The notes beneath the pieces were generated by a model. That model did no database searches. It saw only the letters and a list, made by a program, of their open reading frames with translations, and had not been told where the DNA came from. A program made the position numbers and the translations under genes. Shown one piece after another: positions 38,401 through 47,642 of a stretch of 64,000 bases of DNA (positions are counted from its first letter, which is position 1; each line of letters opens with the position of its first letter). Source of the stretch: Oscillatoria nigro-viridis PCC 7112 (GTDB lineage: Bacteria > Cyanobacteriota > Cyanobacteriia > Cyanobacteriales > Microcoleaceae); contig NC_019729.1 of NCBI RefSeq assembly GCF_000317475.1, forward strand, positions 1,936,501 to 2,000,500. Direction: 5' to 3'.

Positions 38401-40871
38401 TCGCCAGAGAGTGAAGCCACTTCTGCTGCTATGTCGTGCAAGTTCAAAGTCATCTCGTACTGTCGTTGCCAAGCGCTCTCGGACAGCAAATTTAGCCCGA
38501 TCGCAGCATACTCGCGAGCAGCTTGATAAGCAGTAGCGCCTCTGGCTTTGCGGCAAGCCGTGAGGTTGAGTTGTGCCAAATCGTCGCGTTCTGTTTGGTC
38601 TTCAATCAGCGCAATACCATAATTCAACTGATTGACGACTGAAAAAATTTGCTCTTCTATAGCTGCGGGTGAAATTTGCTGGATCAGCAATTGTCCGATC
38701 TGATAGTGAGCGCGCGATCGCTCTTGTTCGGGAATTAAAGAATAGGCAGCTTGCTGAACGCGATCGTGCAAAAACTTGTAATTCACCACCTCCGAATTTT
38801 CGGTCTCCTCCCGTCTTTCTCGCCCCATATAAAACTTGTAGATTTCACTTTCAGGCAGGATTAAACCCTCTTGCAAAGCCTTCCACAAATCCGCCGCCGT
38901 TTCCGTTTCCAATTGCTGGGAAACAACTGCCAAAGTCCCCAAATCAAACTGATTCCCCACACAAGCAGCCAACTTCAACACATTCTGAGTCCCAGGCGGC
39001 AATTTTTGCAACTGCAACGCCATAAACTCGACCACATCATCCGTCAGCGCTGCCTCCCGAACTCGCACAAGATCGCACTGCCAATAACCAGCTTGCCGGT
39101 CAAACTCAATCAAACCATCCTGATGCAGTGCTTTGAGAAACTGCGTTGCAAAAAAGGGATTTCCTTGGGTTTTTTGTGCCATCAAATCAGTCAACGGTCT
39201 TGCCCAATATAGAGTACAATTGAGCGTATCAGCAACCAAATGATTTAGACTTTCTGAACTCAACGGTTCCAGCGTAATAGTATTCACCGTGGCCCCAGCT
39301 TTTACCATTGCATCCAGTGTCAGCATCAACGGATGTGCTGCAAACACTTCATTATCTCGGTAGGCACCAATTACTAATAAATAGCCGGTTGCTGACTCGG
39401 CAACCAGCAGTTGCATTAACCGCAGCGAGGCGGAATCAGCCCACTGCAAGTCATCCAAAAATATCACCAGGGGATGTTCTGGTTTGGTGAACACCTTAAT
39501 AAAGTTTTGAAATAGCAAATTAAACCGATTTTGGGCCGCAGTTCCTGATAATTCGAGTGCGGGCGGTTGTGGCCCAATAATTCTTTCTAGTTCGGGAATT
39601 ACTTCAATAATGACTTGTCCGTTATCGCCCACTGCTTGCAATATTTGAGTTTGCCAATTTTTCAACTGCTGGTCACTGGCGCTCAACAATTGTCCCATTA
39701 AATCTCGAAATGCTTGGACAAAAGCTGAGAAAGGAATGTTGCGGTTAAATTGGTCGAATTTGCCTTTGATGAAATAGCCGCGCTGGCGGGCAATTGGTTT
39801 GTGAACTTCATTGACAATTGCAGTTTTCCCAATCCCAGAAAAACCCGCGACTAACATTAACTCACAGCCTCCACCCTGTTCTGATGCCTGCTGGGAAAAA
39901 CCTGCTACTCGATCGAATGCTGCCAGTAATTCGGCAACTTCAGTTTCGCGACCGTAGAGTTTCTCTGGTATGATGAAGCGATCGCCAACATCCCTCTGGG
40001 CGATCGTAAAACTCTTTATCCTACCGTTTTCTTCAAGTTGCTGCAAACAAAATTCTAAATCGAATTTCAGTCCCAACGCACTCTGATACCGGTTTTCGGC
40101 ATTCTTTGCCATTAATTTGCTGACAATCTCCGAAAGTACGGGCGGGATTGCGGGGTTGATTTCATGCAGTGATGGCGGTTGCTTGGCAATATGACAGTGT
40201 ACCAATTCCATCGCATCGTTGGATTGAAACGGCAACTGTCCCGCCAGCAATCCGTAAAAAGTCACGCCCAAAGAGTAAAAGTCTGTTCGGTAGTCAATCC
40301 CCCGATTCATCCTTCCCGTTTGTTCGGGAGACAAATAGCCGAGTGTGCCTTCGAGCACGTTAGGATTCATCAGGGTTTGAGTTTCCCTGGGCAGCAAGGA
40401 TGCAATACTAAAGTCAATGAGTTTGACGTGTTTTGTATGCGGATTAATTAAAATATTCGCTGGTTTAATGTCTTTGTGAATTATCCGGTGGCGGTAGAGT
40501 ATATCTAATGTATTGCTCAGGTCGATCGCCACTTCCAAAAACTCCTTCAGAGAAGGCCGAGTTTCCCCTTTTTCCGTCCATTCGTTCAGAGAAATTCCCC
40601 CAAAGTCTTCCATTACCAGTGCATAGCTGTTTTGGTAGGGTTCCAAACTGTAGGTTTCGATGATTCCGGGCAAGTTGAGGTTTTTGGCGATCGTGTACTG
40701 ATTGCGAAATTGCAGCAGTTCGCTGAAGCTGGGATACTCGTTCCGCAAGACTTTGATGGCGACGGGCTGTTTGTCGCCAGTGCGGAAAGCTCGATAAACT
40801 AGGGTGCGAGTTCCTGAGTAAATGCGATCGAGAATTTGATAACCTGTCAATGTAAAATTTTGAGTTTTCAT
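35427..40871 (-). CDS. Hybrid Ser/Thr-kinase, STAND ATPase, GAF and histidine kinase (HstK family)
   Basis: 1814 residues, cytoplasmic. Order: Ser/Thr kinase at about 10-270 with the ATP lysine K40 in VAIK, catalytic HKDIKPANIL (D134) and a DFS in place of DFG (153-155); an AAA-type NTPase with Walker A GFSGIGKT (343-350) and Walker B VIFLDDLQWAD (about 470); a long helical repeat region; a GAF domain at about 1370-1510; a HisKA-type dimerisation box VAHEINNPVGFISGN with the phospho-His near 1556; and an HATPase (IADNGAGM, GKGTGLGLAIA). This is the architecture of Anabaena HstK proteins. No response regulator gene is next to it. Targets and signal are unknown. The DFS change is frequent in this subfamily. 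Confidence 0.93.
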   Translation of the reverse strand: MKTQNFTLTGYQILDRIYSGTRTLVYRAFRTGDKQPVAIKVLRNEYPSFSELLQFRNQYTIAKNLNLPGIIETYSLEPYQNSYALVMEDFGGISLNEWTEKGETRPSLKEFLEVAIDLSNTLDILYRHRIIHKDIKPANILINPHTKHVKLIDFSIASLLPRETQTLMNPNVLEGTLGYLSPEQTGRMNRGIDYRTDFYSLGVTFYGLLAGQLPFQSNDAMELVHCHIAKQPPSLHEINPAIPPVLSEIVSKLMAKNAENRYQSALGLKFDLEFCLQQLEENGRIKSFTIAQRDVGDRFIIPEKLYGRETEVAELLAAFDRVAGFSQQASEQGGGCELMLVAGFSGIGKTAIVNEVHKPIARQRGYFIKGKFDQFNRNIPFSAFVQAFRDLMGQLLSASDQQLKNWQTQILQAVGDNGQVIIEVIPELERIIGPQPPALELSGTAAQNRFNLLFQNFIKVFTKPEHPLVIFLDDLQWADSASLRLMQLLVAESATGYLLVIGAYRDNEVFAAHPLMLTLDAMVKAGATVNTITLEPLSSESLNHLVADTLNCTLYWARPLTDLMAQKTQGNPFFATQFLKALHQDGLIEFDRQAGYWQCDLVRVREAALTDDVVEFMALQLQKLPPGTQNVLKLAACVGNQFDLGTLAVVSQQLETETAADLWKALQEGLILPESEIYKFYMGRERREETENSEVVNYKFLHDRVQQAAYSLIPEQERSRAHYQIGQLLIQQISPAAIEEQIFSVVNQLNYGIALIEDQTERDDLAQLNLTACRKARGATAYQAAREYAAIGLNLLSESAWQRQYEMTLNLHDIAAEVASLSGDFDQMDRWIDTAIHHTRTPLERANVYIVKIQALSSQNKFLEGIAIGLLILKELGVELPDSATAEDIQQAVQEINSSIGDRPIEELFDLPAIVDAQKLAAMQVAASIATACYLVGSSLFALVTALQVNLSIQYGNSPTSAYSYSCYGMILNNFLQDATVADRFGRLAYRLASEADAKNIRSATFTAIGVLLYHRKSHLRETLPILQAGYQAGLETGHLEFVGHNGHGFCLNSYWCGQPLAELEPQIRAYRQQLLDLNQLTTANYCSVLWEATLFLLGNPNKFEISFEQEGYDEKLVSQSLASNDFYRLCSFYLYRATLRFLLGDIARAAVDVDRARQYIAGSAGTTSEAGLYFYDSLIALATPESETELETQRQRVQENQRKLQHWAEHAPMNYLHKWQLVEAEKYRVARQRAEAIEMYDRAISGSKENEYIQEEALANELAAKFYLDWGKEKVAQAYMEEAYYCYARWGAKAKIDDLEKRYTQLLAPILQARENRFGISETRLHTINKSSVLHQTWHATLSSSSSIYEALDFATILKASQTLSSEIELEKLLAALMCVVIENAGAKKAVLLLLKDGNLAIEAVASFHQDVISISVPLSASDEFPPAVVNYVKRTWKTVVLDNAAVQNDFIADRYLMQKKPKSVLCAPMLNQGKLIGLLYLENNLTIGAFTEDRTDVIQLLCAQAAISIENARLYQQSQAYAQELERSLLDLQQAQLQIVQSEKMSALGNLVAGVAHEINNPVGFISGNIEEATTTIKDVIGHLKLYQEKLPDPGDEIEQDAEDIDLEYALEDLPKMLLSMKVGCDRIRAISTSLRTFSRADKDYKVPFNIHEGIDSTILILKHRLKANEHHPAIEVVTDYGNLPPIECFPGQLNQVFMNLLANAIDALEESNQGRSLEDLKANPHRITVRTSLSGDRHIKIQIADNGAGMTEAVKERIFDHLFTTKAVGKGTGLGLAIARQIVVETHGGTINVNSTLGGGSEFQIVLPISE

Positions 40872-41033
40872 ATTTTTATTATCCGGCTTATGGGCGGGCT
40901 ATTTGTAGCTTAACAAAAGGGAAGATAGTTTCCAAATCCTGTGATAGTTAAATATAATTAATATGACCGCATGAGACTTGTGATTTATATCACTAAAAAA
41001 TGGTTTTTTTAAAATAAACCAATCCAATTTTAT

Positions 41034-42020
41034 TTAAAAATTAAATAGCCTCATCCATAGGGGAATAGTGAATAATAAACTAAGGCAGCCCATGCCGATC
41101 GCAGTTACGGCTAATTCGCGATCGAGATTGAAAGCTTCTGCCAGCAATGTAGTACCAAAAGCAGGAGGCATCGCCATTTGCAGCACTAGCACAAGTCGCG
41201 GCGCGCCCGCGATCCCCAAAAACGTTAATCCCGTGCCAATTACCAAAGGAACTAACAGCATTTTAATCGCCAGACAAGCTAAAACTTGTTTGAGGTTGTG
41301 CAAGGAATTCAACTTGCTCAACTGCATCCCGATCGTAATTAAAGATAAAGTAATTACAGTCCAAGCACCTGTTGTTAAAAATTCTGCGATTTGTGCCGAC
41401 AGCGGCCAGCTTCGCGAGACAAATCCTAGACCAAAAGCCCACAGTGCCGGGTTCAGAAAAATTGCCCGCAGGGAACCCAACCAACTCTGACGCCGATCGC
41501 TTTTACCGCAGTGAGAAGCAATAGCAACTCCCAGTACATTGATGGCCACGGTAGTGCCTAGCAAGTCGTAAAACAACGCCCAGGCAAAGTGTTCCGATCC
41601 CAATAAGGACAAGGTGACGGGAATGCCTAAAAAACCCGTATTACCAACCATCGCTGCCAATAAGAAGCTGCCTCGACTGGGCAAACTCCAAGCGCTGGTG
41701 TGTTCCGGGCTATTTTGGGCGATCGGATTAAGAGTCTTGAAACGTTCGTCGCCGACACCGAAATTTATCAAAATCCCAGCGAGTCCTCCACCTGCTAGAA
41801 TTGCCGCCCAAGCTATCAGCGGCGCCATCCAAATAGCGCCAGACAAATTGGCGCTGCGGATAAAAGCAACAATGCTCAATGGCGTGCCAAAAAAGAAAAG
41901 AAACTTGGCTAAATATGTAGAATAGCTTCTCGGTAGCAGGCGGCCGATAAAAAATCCCAACGCCACCCATCCGATCGTATTTAGATAAAGTTTGAGCAGC
42001 GGATTTTCTAAATAAACCAT
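41034..42020 (-). CDS. Auxin efflux carrier (AEC) family transporter
   Basis: 328 residues, about ten membrane helices, with five-helix halves typical of the AEC/BART fold. The glycine-rich FLLAAMVGNTGFLGIPVTLSLLG (about residues 114-136) is the family's crossover segment, and MAMPPAFGTTLLAEAFN (about 283) is the second. In bacteria these carry organic acids or export small molecules; the substrate here is unknown. Isolated gene between the hybrid kinase and the VWA gene. Confidence 0.88.
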   Translation of the reverse strand: MVYLENPLLKLYLNTIGWVALGFFIGRLLPRSYSTYLAKFLFFFGTPLSIVAFIRSANLSGAIWMAPLIAWAAILAGGGLAGILINFGVGDERFKTLNPIAQNSPEHTSAWSLPSRGSFLLAAMVGNTGFLGIPVTLSLLGSEHFAWALFYDLLGTTVAINVLGVAIASHCGKSDRRQSWLGSLRAIFLNPALWAFGLGFVSRSWPLSAQIAEFLTTGAWTVITLSLITIGMQLSKLNSLHNLKQVLACLAIKMLLVPLVIGTGLTFLGIAGAPRLVLVLQMAMPPAFGTTLLAEAFNLDRELAVTAIGMGCLSLLFTIPLWMRLFNF

Positions 42021-42233
42021 GATTGACTAAATATTTACTAAACGACTTATGCAGATATCCTACTTTTGCCAAAAAAGCCCACCTTTAGCCTAGCGCCGCA
42101 GTTTTCCCTGCCACCGCAGCCCTAAATATTAATGCTTATTCAGCTTCGCAGATAATTTTCCACACAGGCCTTGACATCCACAGAAGCGCGTGTAATCATA
42201 AAGTTGAGGAATAAGTCAACATACGTGAAAACT

Positions 42234-44765
42234 ATGGCACGGCAAGCAAAACAATCATCTCAAGTCAAAAGTTCCAGCAGCCAAGCAGCCTCCAATAATC
42301 GCACCAAATTTACCCTCTACAATTTTGCCGGCAACGCAAAGGCATTCTATCTAGTCGATCGCATTAATTTAGAAAGAACACCAGGCGATATCCCAGAAAA
42401 ATCCGTCGCTCACAGCATCATCATCATCGACCGTTCCGGCTCAATGTATTATGACTTAGAACCGCTCAAAGAAACCCTAATCAAGCTTTTGACCTTAGAC
42501 GAATACAACAATTACCAGCTAATTGTCAGCCTGATTTCCTATGCTGATAAGGGGGACGTAATTTGTCATTTCCAGCGAATTTCCATTCAAGAAGTGCTGA
42601 AGTTTGACTCTCAATACATCAAAGAAATTCAAAAAATCCACACGGCTGGCTGTACCTGCATATCGCAGTCGATGCAACTCGCTAAATCTCTGGTAAAAGC
42701 GGGAGAAATGACAGCGATCAATTTGCACACAGACGGCTATGCAAATGACCCCAGCGCCAATTCCGAAGCTGCAAAACTAGGGGAAATTTGCGAAGAACTC
42801 AAAGACATGGATGTGTTTGCCAACACGATATCCTATGCCTCGGCTGACTTCAAACTTCTTTCCAAAATCGCCAACACATTATCGGGAAATTGCATCCGCG
42901 CTGGCGAAGTCAAAATGGTTTACGATGCTCTTTACGACAGCACAAAACTGTTAGGCAGTTCCGTTGCACCTCCGCTGGAAGAACCGTTAATTAAGGAATA
43001 CGATTATCAAGTTTTTGTTTCCCAAAGCGGCAAGAAAATCAACGGTTCATCGAGCACGCTGAAAATCTGCGGGCTGAAAGCAGACGATCGCGGACTGTTT
43101 TACAAATATCAGAAAGTCGCCAAAGATGAGTATGACAAACTAGATGTTCCCGTTGCTCAAACTGATGAGTCGGTGTTTGCTTTTGCGAAAGCTAACCTCG
43201 CTGACGGCAATTTAAATACGGCTAAGTATGCGCTGGCGAGTACCTTCGACGCTACTTTGACGGAAAAACACGCAAAAGCTTTGACAAATGCCCAAATAGC
43301 GGAGTTTACGGAAGATTTGGAACAGGCTGTTTTTGCGCCTGATGTGTTGAAAAATCATGAAATTGGCGATCGGGTAAAAGTCAGCGATAAAATTTCCCTG
43401 CTGGAGTTAATCGAGATATTGGAGGAAAACAGCAACAGCATCATCATCAACTTGAAACACTTGCAAGAAAATTATCAGCGAAAAGGTTTGAAGCGAATTG
43501 AAGGAAAGCGAGACGAAAACGGCAACCTTGTCAAGCCTTGGCTGAAAACTGAATTCTTAGATGGTGGCGAATACGTGCAAATGGGTTCATTTGCCATCAA
43601 TCAAAATACCGCTACCATCAATATGCTGATTACCCGAAAAGCTAAGCTGGTAAAAGTTGAGGATGAAACTTTAATCGCAGAAGTGGCGGGAATTCTAGTT
43701 ACAGACCTCAATACTTTCAACAATTATACCATTGTCAGCGACGGCGAAGTTAATATTAAGTCGCTGCGAACCAAAATCAGCAGCAAACCAGTGTTTGATT
43801 TGCTCAAAAAATGCGGTGTCCTGGAAAAAGACGGTTCGCCCGTGCAAGAATTTGACTTCCGTTCAGAGTACGATATTAAGTTAGAGGATTTGCCCCTCGT
43901 GCCTTTTGACGGGCGTTACGGCAGCCTTGACGGAGTGTTTGAGGAACTCGCAGAAATCAAAATTCTCTCCAGCATTCTCTCGGCTCATTTGAAGGAAGAA
44001 TCCGAGGCTTACACTGCGGAACAATTGGAAGAATTGAAACAGCATTATCTGTCAAAAAGCCTTTACATCAACTTTCCGACGACGACGGAATACACAGATT
44101 TAAAAAGTGCGATCGCCAACGGTTCAGTAGATTCGCGAGTCAGCTATAAAATCGACATCGGCAGCAAAAACATCCTCAACTTCGGCAAATTGCACTCGGC
44201 CAACAAATTTCTCGATCGCCTTTATGAAGTTTACCACAAAAACACGGGCGAAAAGCTAGCAAAACCGACATTTGACATCACCTTAGATGAGCCTGTTGTC
44301 TTCGCACACAAAACGCTGTCATCCCGAACCAAAATCACCAAAGTTGACGACTTGATGAAACTGATTTTCGATGAGTTTTTGGGGTTGGAGGATAACGGAA
44401 TTGTTAGCGCTACTTTAGCCAAAGTGGGTGCAGATAGTTTGCTGCGCCTTTTGCAAGCGAAATGGCAGGGAGAAGATGTCAAGCGAGAGGAGTTTGTCGC
44501 TGCTTTAGCTAATGCCAACGAGCGACTGGAAGCTTATGCGGAAAAAGTGTACGGGGAAAAAGTTTCACCGCTGGTTTTCTATATCGGTTCTACCGGACTG
44601 ATCCCGGATGAAATGGAGGCAAAAGCGGCGACTGCTGAGGAAATTAATTCTAAATACGGCCACTTGCAACTTTCTAAAGATGAGCAAGAGGGGATGTTTT
44701 TTGAAGTCGGCGACTGCATTATTAGCGTGTATGCTAAGAATGAGTATTTCACGGTAGGGAAGTAG
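42234..44765 (+). CDS. von Willebrand factor A (VWA) domain protein
   Basis: 843 residues from the ATG at 42234 (MARQAKQSSQVKS); an upstream TTG at 42171 is possible but less likely. The VWA domain is at about 55-240 with the metal-ion site DRSGSMYYDL (DxSxS) and HTDGYAND for the later Asp. The rest is a large region of mixed alpha/beta without recognised domains (KITKVDDLMKL, PLVPFDGRYGSLDG). No signal peptide or membrane helix, so cytoplasmic. It may bind partners via the VWA site. Neighbours give no clear hint. Confidence 0.85.
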   Translation: MARQAKQSSQVKSSSSQAASNNRTKFTLYNFAGNAKAFYLVDRINLERTPGDIPEKSVAHSIIIIDRSGSMYYDLEPLKETLIKLLTLDEYNNYQLIVSLISYADKGDVICHFQRISIQEVLKFDSQYIKEIQKIHTAGCTCISQSMQLAKSLVKAGEMTAINLHTDGYANDPSANSEAAKLGEICEELKDMDVFANTISYASADFKLLSKIANTLSGNCIRAGEVKMVYDALYDSTKLLGSSVAPPLEEPLIKEYDYQVFVSQSGKKINGSSSTLKICGLKADDRGLFYKYQKVAKDEYDKLDVPVAQTDESVFAFAKANLADGNLNTAKYALASTFDATLTEKHAKALTNAQIAEFTEDLEQAVFAPDVLKNHEIGDRVKVSDKISLLELIEILEENSNSIIINLKHLQENYQRKGLKRIEGKRDENGNLVKPWLKTEFLDGGEYVQMGSFAINQNTATINMLITRKAKLVKVEDETLIAEVAGILVTDLNTFNNYTIVSDGEVNIKSLRTKISSKPVFDLLKKCGVLEKDGSPVQEFDFRSEYDIKLEDLPLVPFDGRYGSLDGVFEELAEIKILSSILSAHLKEESEAYTAEQLEELKQHYLSKSLYINFPTTTEYTDLKSAIANGSVDSRVSYKIDIGSKNILNFGKLHSANKFLDRLYEVYHKNTGEKLAKPTFDITLDEPVVFAHKTLSSRTKITKVDDLMKLIFDEFLGLEDNGIVSATLAKVGADSLLRLLQAKWQGEDVKREEFVAALANANERLEAYAEKVYGEKVSPLVFYIGSTGLIPDEMEAKAATAEEINSKYGHLQLSKDEQEGMFFEVGDCIISVYAKNEYFTVGK

Positions 44766-44859
44766 GAATTAGGGTGGGCATTGGCCCACCTTGGTTCAAT
44801 ATGGGTGATTGAAATGAACTGCCACATCTAGTCGATGGTAATATTACAAGACAAAAAAT

Positions 44860-45204
44860 ATGGATAAACCACCACTGCCACAACCCCAACTAGATCCCAC
44901 ACCAATAACCTTCGATCAATACGAAGCCTACACGCCTGAAAAGCTAGAACTATGGCATGGTTTCTATAATTATGGATGGCAAGACTTCACAGGTTTTTAT
45001 CTTGCAGTATTGGCAAATATGGGGTTACGGGAAGCTGTTCGTCATGTACCGCTTTCACTATGGTTAGAGGCAATTCAAGAGTTAGCTTTGCAAAATCCTA
45101 AACTCAATTTTGATACTGAGATTGGGGAAGCTACGATCAACCGCTTAAACCGAGGAGTGGAAGACTTGCAAGCAGTTGCAGAGTATTTGGAAGAACAAGG
45201 TTAG
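44860..45204 (+). CDS. Conserved hypothetical protein, 114 aa
   Basis: Starts MDKPPLPQPQLDPTPITFDQYEAYTPEKLELWHG. The TFDQYEAYTPEKLEL opening resembles the beginning of some cyanobacterial Uma2-related proteins, but the catalytic part is absent. The rest is helical (RHVPLSLWLEAIQELALQNP). It follows the VWA gene on the same strand after 94 bases. Function unknown. Confidence 0.65.
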   Translation: MDKPPLPQPQLDPTPITFDQYEAYTPEKLELWHGFYNYGWQDFTGFYLAVLANMGLREAVRHVPLSLWLEAIQELALQNPKLNFDTEIGEATINRLNRGVEDLQAVAEYLEEQG

Positions 45205-45229
45205 TAGCGATCGCACTTCAGAGGTGTTG

Positions 45230-45589
45230 TCACCCCTGAACTGGTCCTAACTGACCTTTAACCACCAGATAAATCGATCCTGGTAGCCAGAAGGCGAGAG
45301 TGACGGGAAATTGAGAAAAGTTACCTCTCTGAGCGCCGTCTATAAGATTAAACACGCAAGCCGCTATACCGATCGCTCCCAAAATTCGCAAGGTTATAGG
45401 ACGAGATTTGGGAAAGAAACAGATACCGACAATCACACCAAGCACTCCCCCAAGCAAAACACAACCTTCAATAAATTTAGGGCGCTGATCGGGAGGTAAG
45501 ACTGCAAATTTTTCTGGTATCAACATGAAGAAGGAAATCCCTGCCAAGATGGTGAGGATACCGAGGATATTCCAAGTTGTTTTACTCAT
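45230..45589 (-). CDS. Small membrane protein, 119 aa
   Basis: Four hydrophobic helices (about 8-26, 43-60, 69-86, 95-112) with short loops, and a KSRPITLRILG basic loop. No recognised family; probable inner-membrane protein. The gene is convergent with the 114-residue gene, leaving 25 bases between the stops. Confidence 0.65.
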   Translation of the reverse strand: MSKTTWNILGILTILAGISFFMLIPEKFAVLPPDQRPKFIEGCVLLGGVLGVIVGICFFPKSRPITLRILGAIGIAACVFNLIDGAQRGNFSQFPVTLAFWLPGSIYLVVKGQLGPVQG

Positions 45590-45633
45590 ACTTTCAGTAT
45601 ATCCTCACTTATACCAAAGTGATATTCTATTAC

Positions 45634-45755
45634 TTAAAAAGGAATTTCCTCATCTTCATCTTCCACAGTCTTAGCCGTCATCCGCCCACTGGTAATATAC
45701 TCAATTTCCACATAAACTTTGTTAATCGCTTCCGCTAACCGCTTTTGAATGTTTT
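45634..45755 (-). pseudogene. Duplicated 3' fragment of the RNase D-like gene
   Basis: Encodes IQKRLAEAINKVYVEIEYIT followed by SGRMTAKTVEDEDEEIPF-stop, nearly the C-terminus of the gene ending at 50278 (parent: IQKRLGEAINKIDVQIEYIT). About five residues differ and the 5' end breaks off at an in-frame TAG. It lies at the left edge of the AraC/cupin/ADH/AKR islet, and the intact gene lies at its right edge. Confidence 0.88.
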
Positions 45756-45791
45756 AGGGATTTCTGGCCTGATTAGGGCATCTTGAGGAGC

Positions 45792-46802
45792 TCATGTTGA
45801 ACCAGCAATCTCCCTAGCAGCTTCTCGCAGCCGCTCCACATCGCGCATCGGCGGTATACCAAAGAGCCGCTTGTACTCTCGGTTGAAGTGCGACGAATCG
45901 TCATAGCCCACGCGGTAAGCAGCACTGGTAGCGTCAAGGTTGTGCCCCAGCATCAGACGGCGAGCTTCCTGGAGCCGCAGTTGCTTCTGGAACTGCAAGG
46001 GACTCATGGCAGTGACAGACTTGAAGTGATGGTGGAAGCTCGATACACTCATTCCAAGCTCTCGTGCGATGCTTTCAATCCGAAGCGGCTGGTTAAAGTC
46101 TTTACGAAGTCGATCGACTGCTCTAGCAATTTGGTGGGTAGAGCCACCCAGAACTGCAATATGACGCAGCCGACTACCTTGCTCTCCCATCAGCAGTCGG
46201 TAAATGATTTCTCGCTTAATCAGCGGTGCCAGAACCTTAGCTTCTGCAGGGGAATCTAGAAGCCTGACGAGCCGCACCACAGCGTCCAAAAGATTTGCAT
46301 CCAACGGGCTTACGTCGATCGCTTTTACATTGGCACCCCTTTGTGGTGAGGGATCGCCCGCCTCAATCATGACTGAACCGACAACTGTGGGGTCGAGATC
46401 GAGGCGAAGGCTCAGGTACGGTTGCGCCTCCGACGCTTCCAGAATTTGGCTGGCAATCGGCAGTTCGATCGTCGCCAGCAAATAATGCAAAGGGTCGTAC
46501 TGATAGCGATCGCAGCCCAGAAGGACTTCTTTGCTGCCCTGAGCGATCGCACAAAAGGCAGGGAGAGAGACACTGTGAACGCATTCCGACGGTGAGGAGG
46601 AGCGATTGAAGTGCAATCCTTTGAGCGGCTCGATCGTCCCATCATGACGGATCGCCTGTGCAATCCGCTCAGTCAGTTCGTCTCTGTGGGCTTGCGCTCT
46701 ATCTGCAAAGCGCTTTGCCTGCTGGTCGTTCATTAACTCCATAGCGGACTTTTCACTCGTTTTGGCAGCGTTCATTTCTAAGTTTGCAGGATTGTACAAC
46801 AA
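45792..46802 (-). CDS. AraC-family transcriptional regulator
   Basis: 336 residues. Residues about 50-200 are an AraC N-terminal ligand-like domain (LHFNRSSSPSECVHSVSLPA); residues about 235-330 carry two helix-turn-helices, IESIARELGMSVSSFHHHFK and AAYRVGYDDSSHFNREYKR. Divergent from the cupin/ADH/AKR genes, so probably their regulator, by placement. The start at 46802 is followed by ATGs at 46775, 46742 and 46733 that could be the real one. The gene belongs to a G+C-richer islet. Confidence 0.85.
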   Translation of the reverse strand: MLYNPANLEMNAAKTSEKSAMELMNDQQAKRFADRAQAHRDELTERIAQAIRHDGTIEPLKGLHFNRSSSPSECVHSVSLPAFCAIAQGSKEVLLGCDRYQYDPLHYLLATIELPIASQILEASEAQPYLSLRLDLDPTVVGSVMIEAGDPSPQRGANVKAIDVSPLDANLLDAVVRLVRLLDSPAEAKVLAPLIKREIIYRLLMGEQGSRLRHIAVLGGSTHQIARAVDRLRKDFNQPLRIESIARELGMSVSSFHHHFKSVTAMSPLQFQKQLRLQEARRLMLGHNLDATSAAYRVGYDDSSHFNREYKRLFGIPPMRDVERLREAAREIAGST

Positions 46803-47219
46803 TCTTAGACGATCGTTCTATTGCTTGCCCTTGAGGATTCTTAGAATGAGGCTAAAGCAATGAAAAATAGTTCCGGCGAATTGTAAGCATTCTGGACTTT
46901 TATGCAGCAGAAAACTCTGTTTTGATTGGGCAAGAAATCTGCTGAGTGACAACCAAAATGCCATCAAAGCTAACCTTGCTTCTTAAAAAATCCATCCCTA
47001 TTGATAGAGAAGCGATAGGGAGCATCTCATATTTGTAAAAACACTGATTCTCGCTCCTGACTTCTGACTTCTGACTCTTTTCTCCTGGCTTCTGACTCCT
47101 GACTCCTAACTCCTATTTCTAGCTGGGCTGCTTTCATTGAGATGCTCCCGAAGCGATAAGTGTTCAATTTCTACGATTAGGACAGCCACCGAAATGGCAT
47201 CAAGTGAAGGAATTAAGAA
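46803..47219. promoter_or_regulatory. Intergenic control region between AraC and cupin genes
   Basis: 417 bases between divergent genes, expected to hold both promoters and regulator sites. A ttgtaca-caatctt stretch lies just before the AraC start, and a ctgacttctgacttctgact tandem at 47056-47110. No operator was identified with confidence. Confidence 0.4.
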
Positions 47220-47630
47220 ATGGAGATTAAACGAAGTGGCTCACATCCTTCCGCCAAAGGATCGGCTGAGTATTTTACCGCCACTGTCCGCATTGACCCC
47301 CTGTTCGAGGCGCACGATCGAGCACGCACACTTGGTGCCAGTGTCACGTTCGAGCCTGGTGATCGGACACCCAGGCACACGCACCCGTTGGGACAAACCC
47401 CGATCGTGAGGGCTGGCTGCGGTCTCGCACAGCGCTGGGGCGGAGCGATCGAGCAAATTCGGCCAGGGGACGCGATCGGGTTCGCGCCGGGCCAGAAGCA
47501 CTGGCACGGTGCCACGGTCACCACGGCTATGACGCACATCGCCATTGTGGAACAGCTCGACGGCAAAACCGTGGACTGGATGGAACAGGTCAGCGACGAA
47601 CAATACCAGACACCAAAAGTAAACCAATAG
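47220..47630 (+). CDS. Cupin-fold protein
   Basis: 136 residues of a single cupin: starts [29 protein letters not shown], metal-binding HTHPLGQT (about 59-66), and [23 protein letters not shown] in the second strand pair. It resembles small cupins often found next to alcohol dehydrogenase and aldo/keto reductase genes in proteobacteria (from memory). Likely metal-dependent enzyme; substrate unknown. It precedes adh by 12 bases. Codon use is G+C-rich compared with the surrounding chromosome. Confidence 0.88.
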   Translation: MEIKRSGSHPSAKGSAEYFTATVRIDPLFEAHDRARTLGASVTFEPGDRTPRHTHPLGQTPIVRAGCGLAQRWGGAIEQIRPGDAIGFAPGQKHWHGATVTTAMTHIAIVEQLDGKTVDWMEQVSDEQYQTPKVNQ

Positions 47631-47642
47631 GAGCATCAATTT

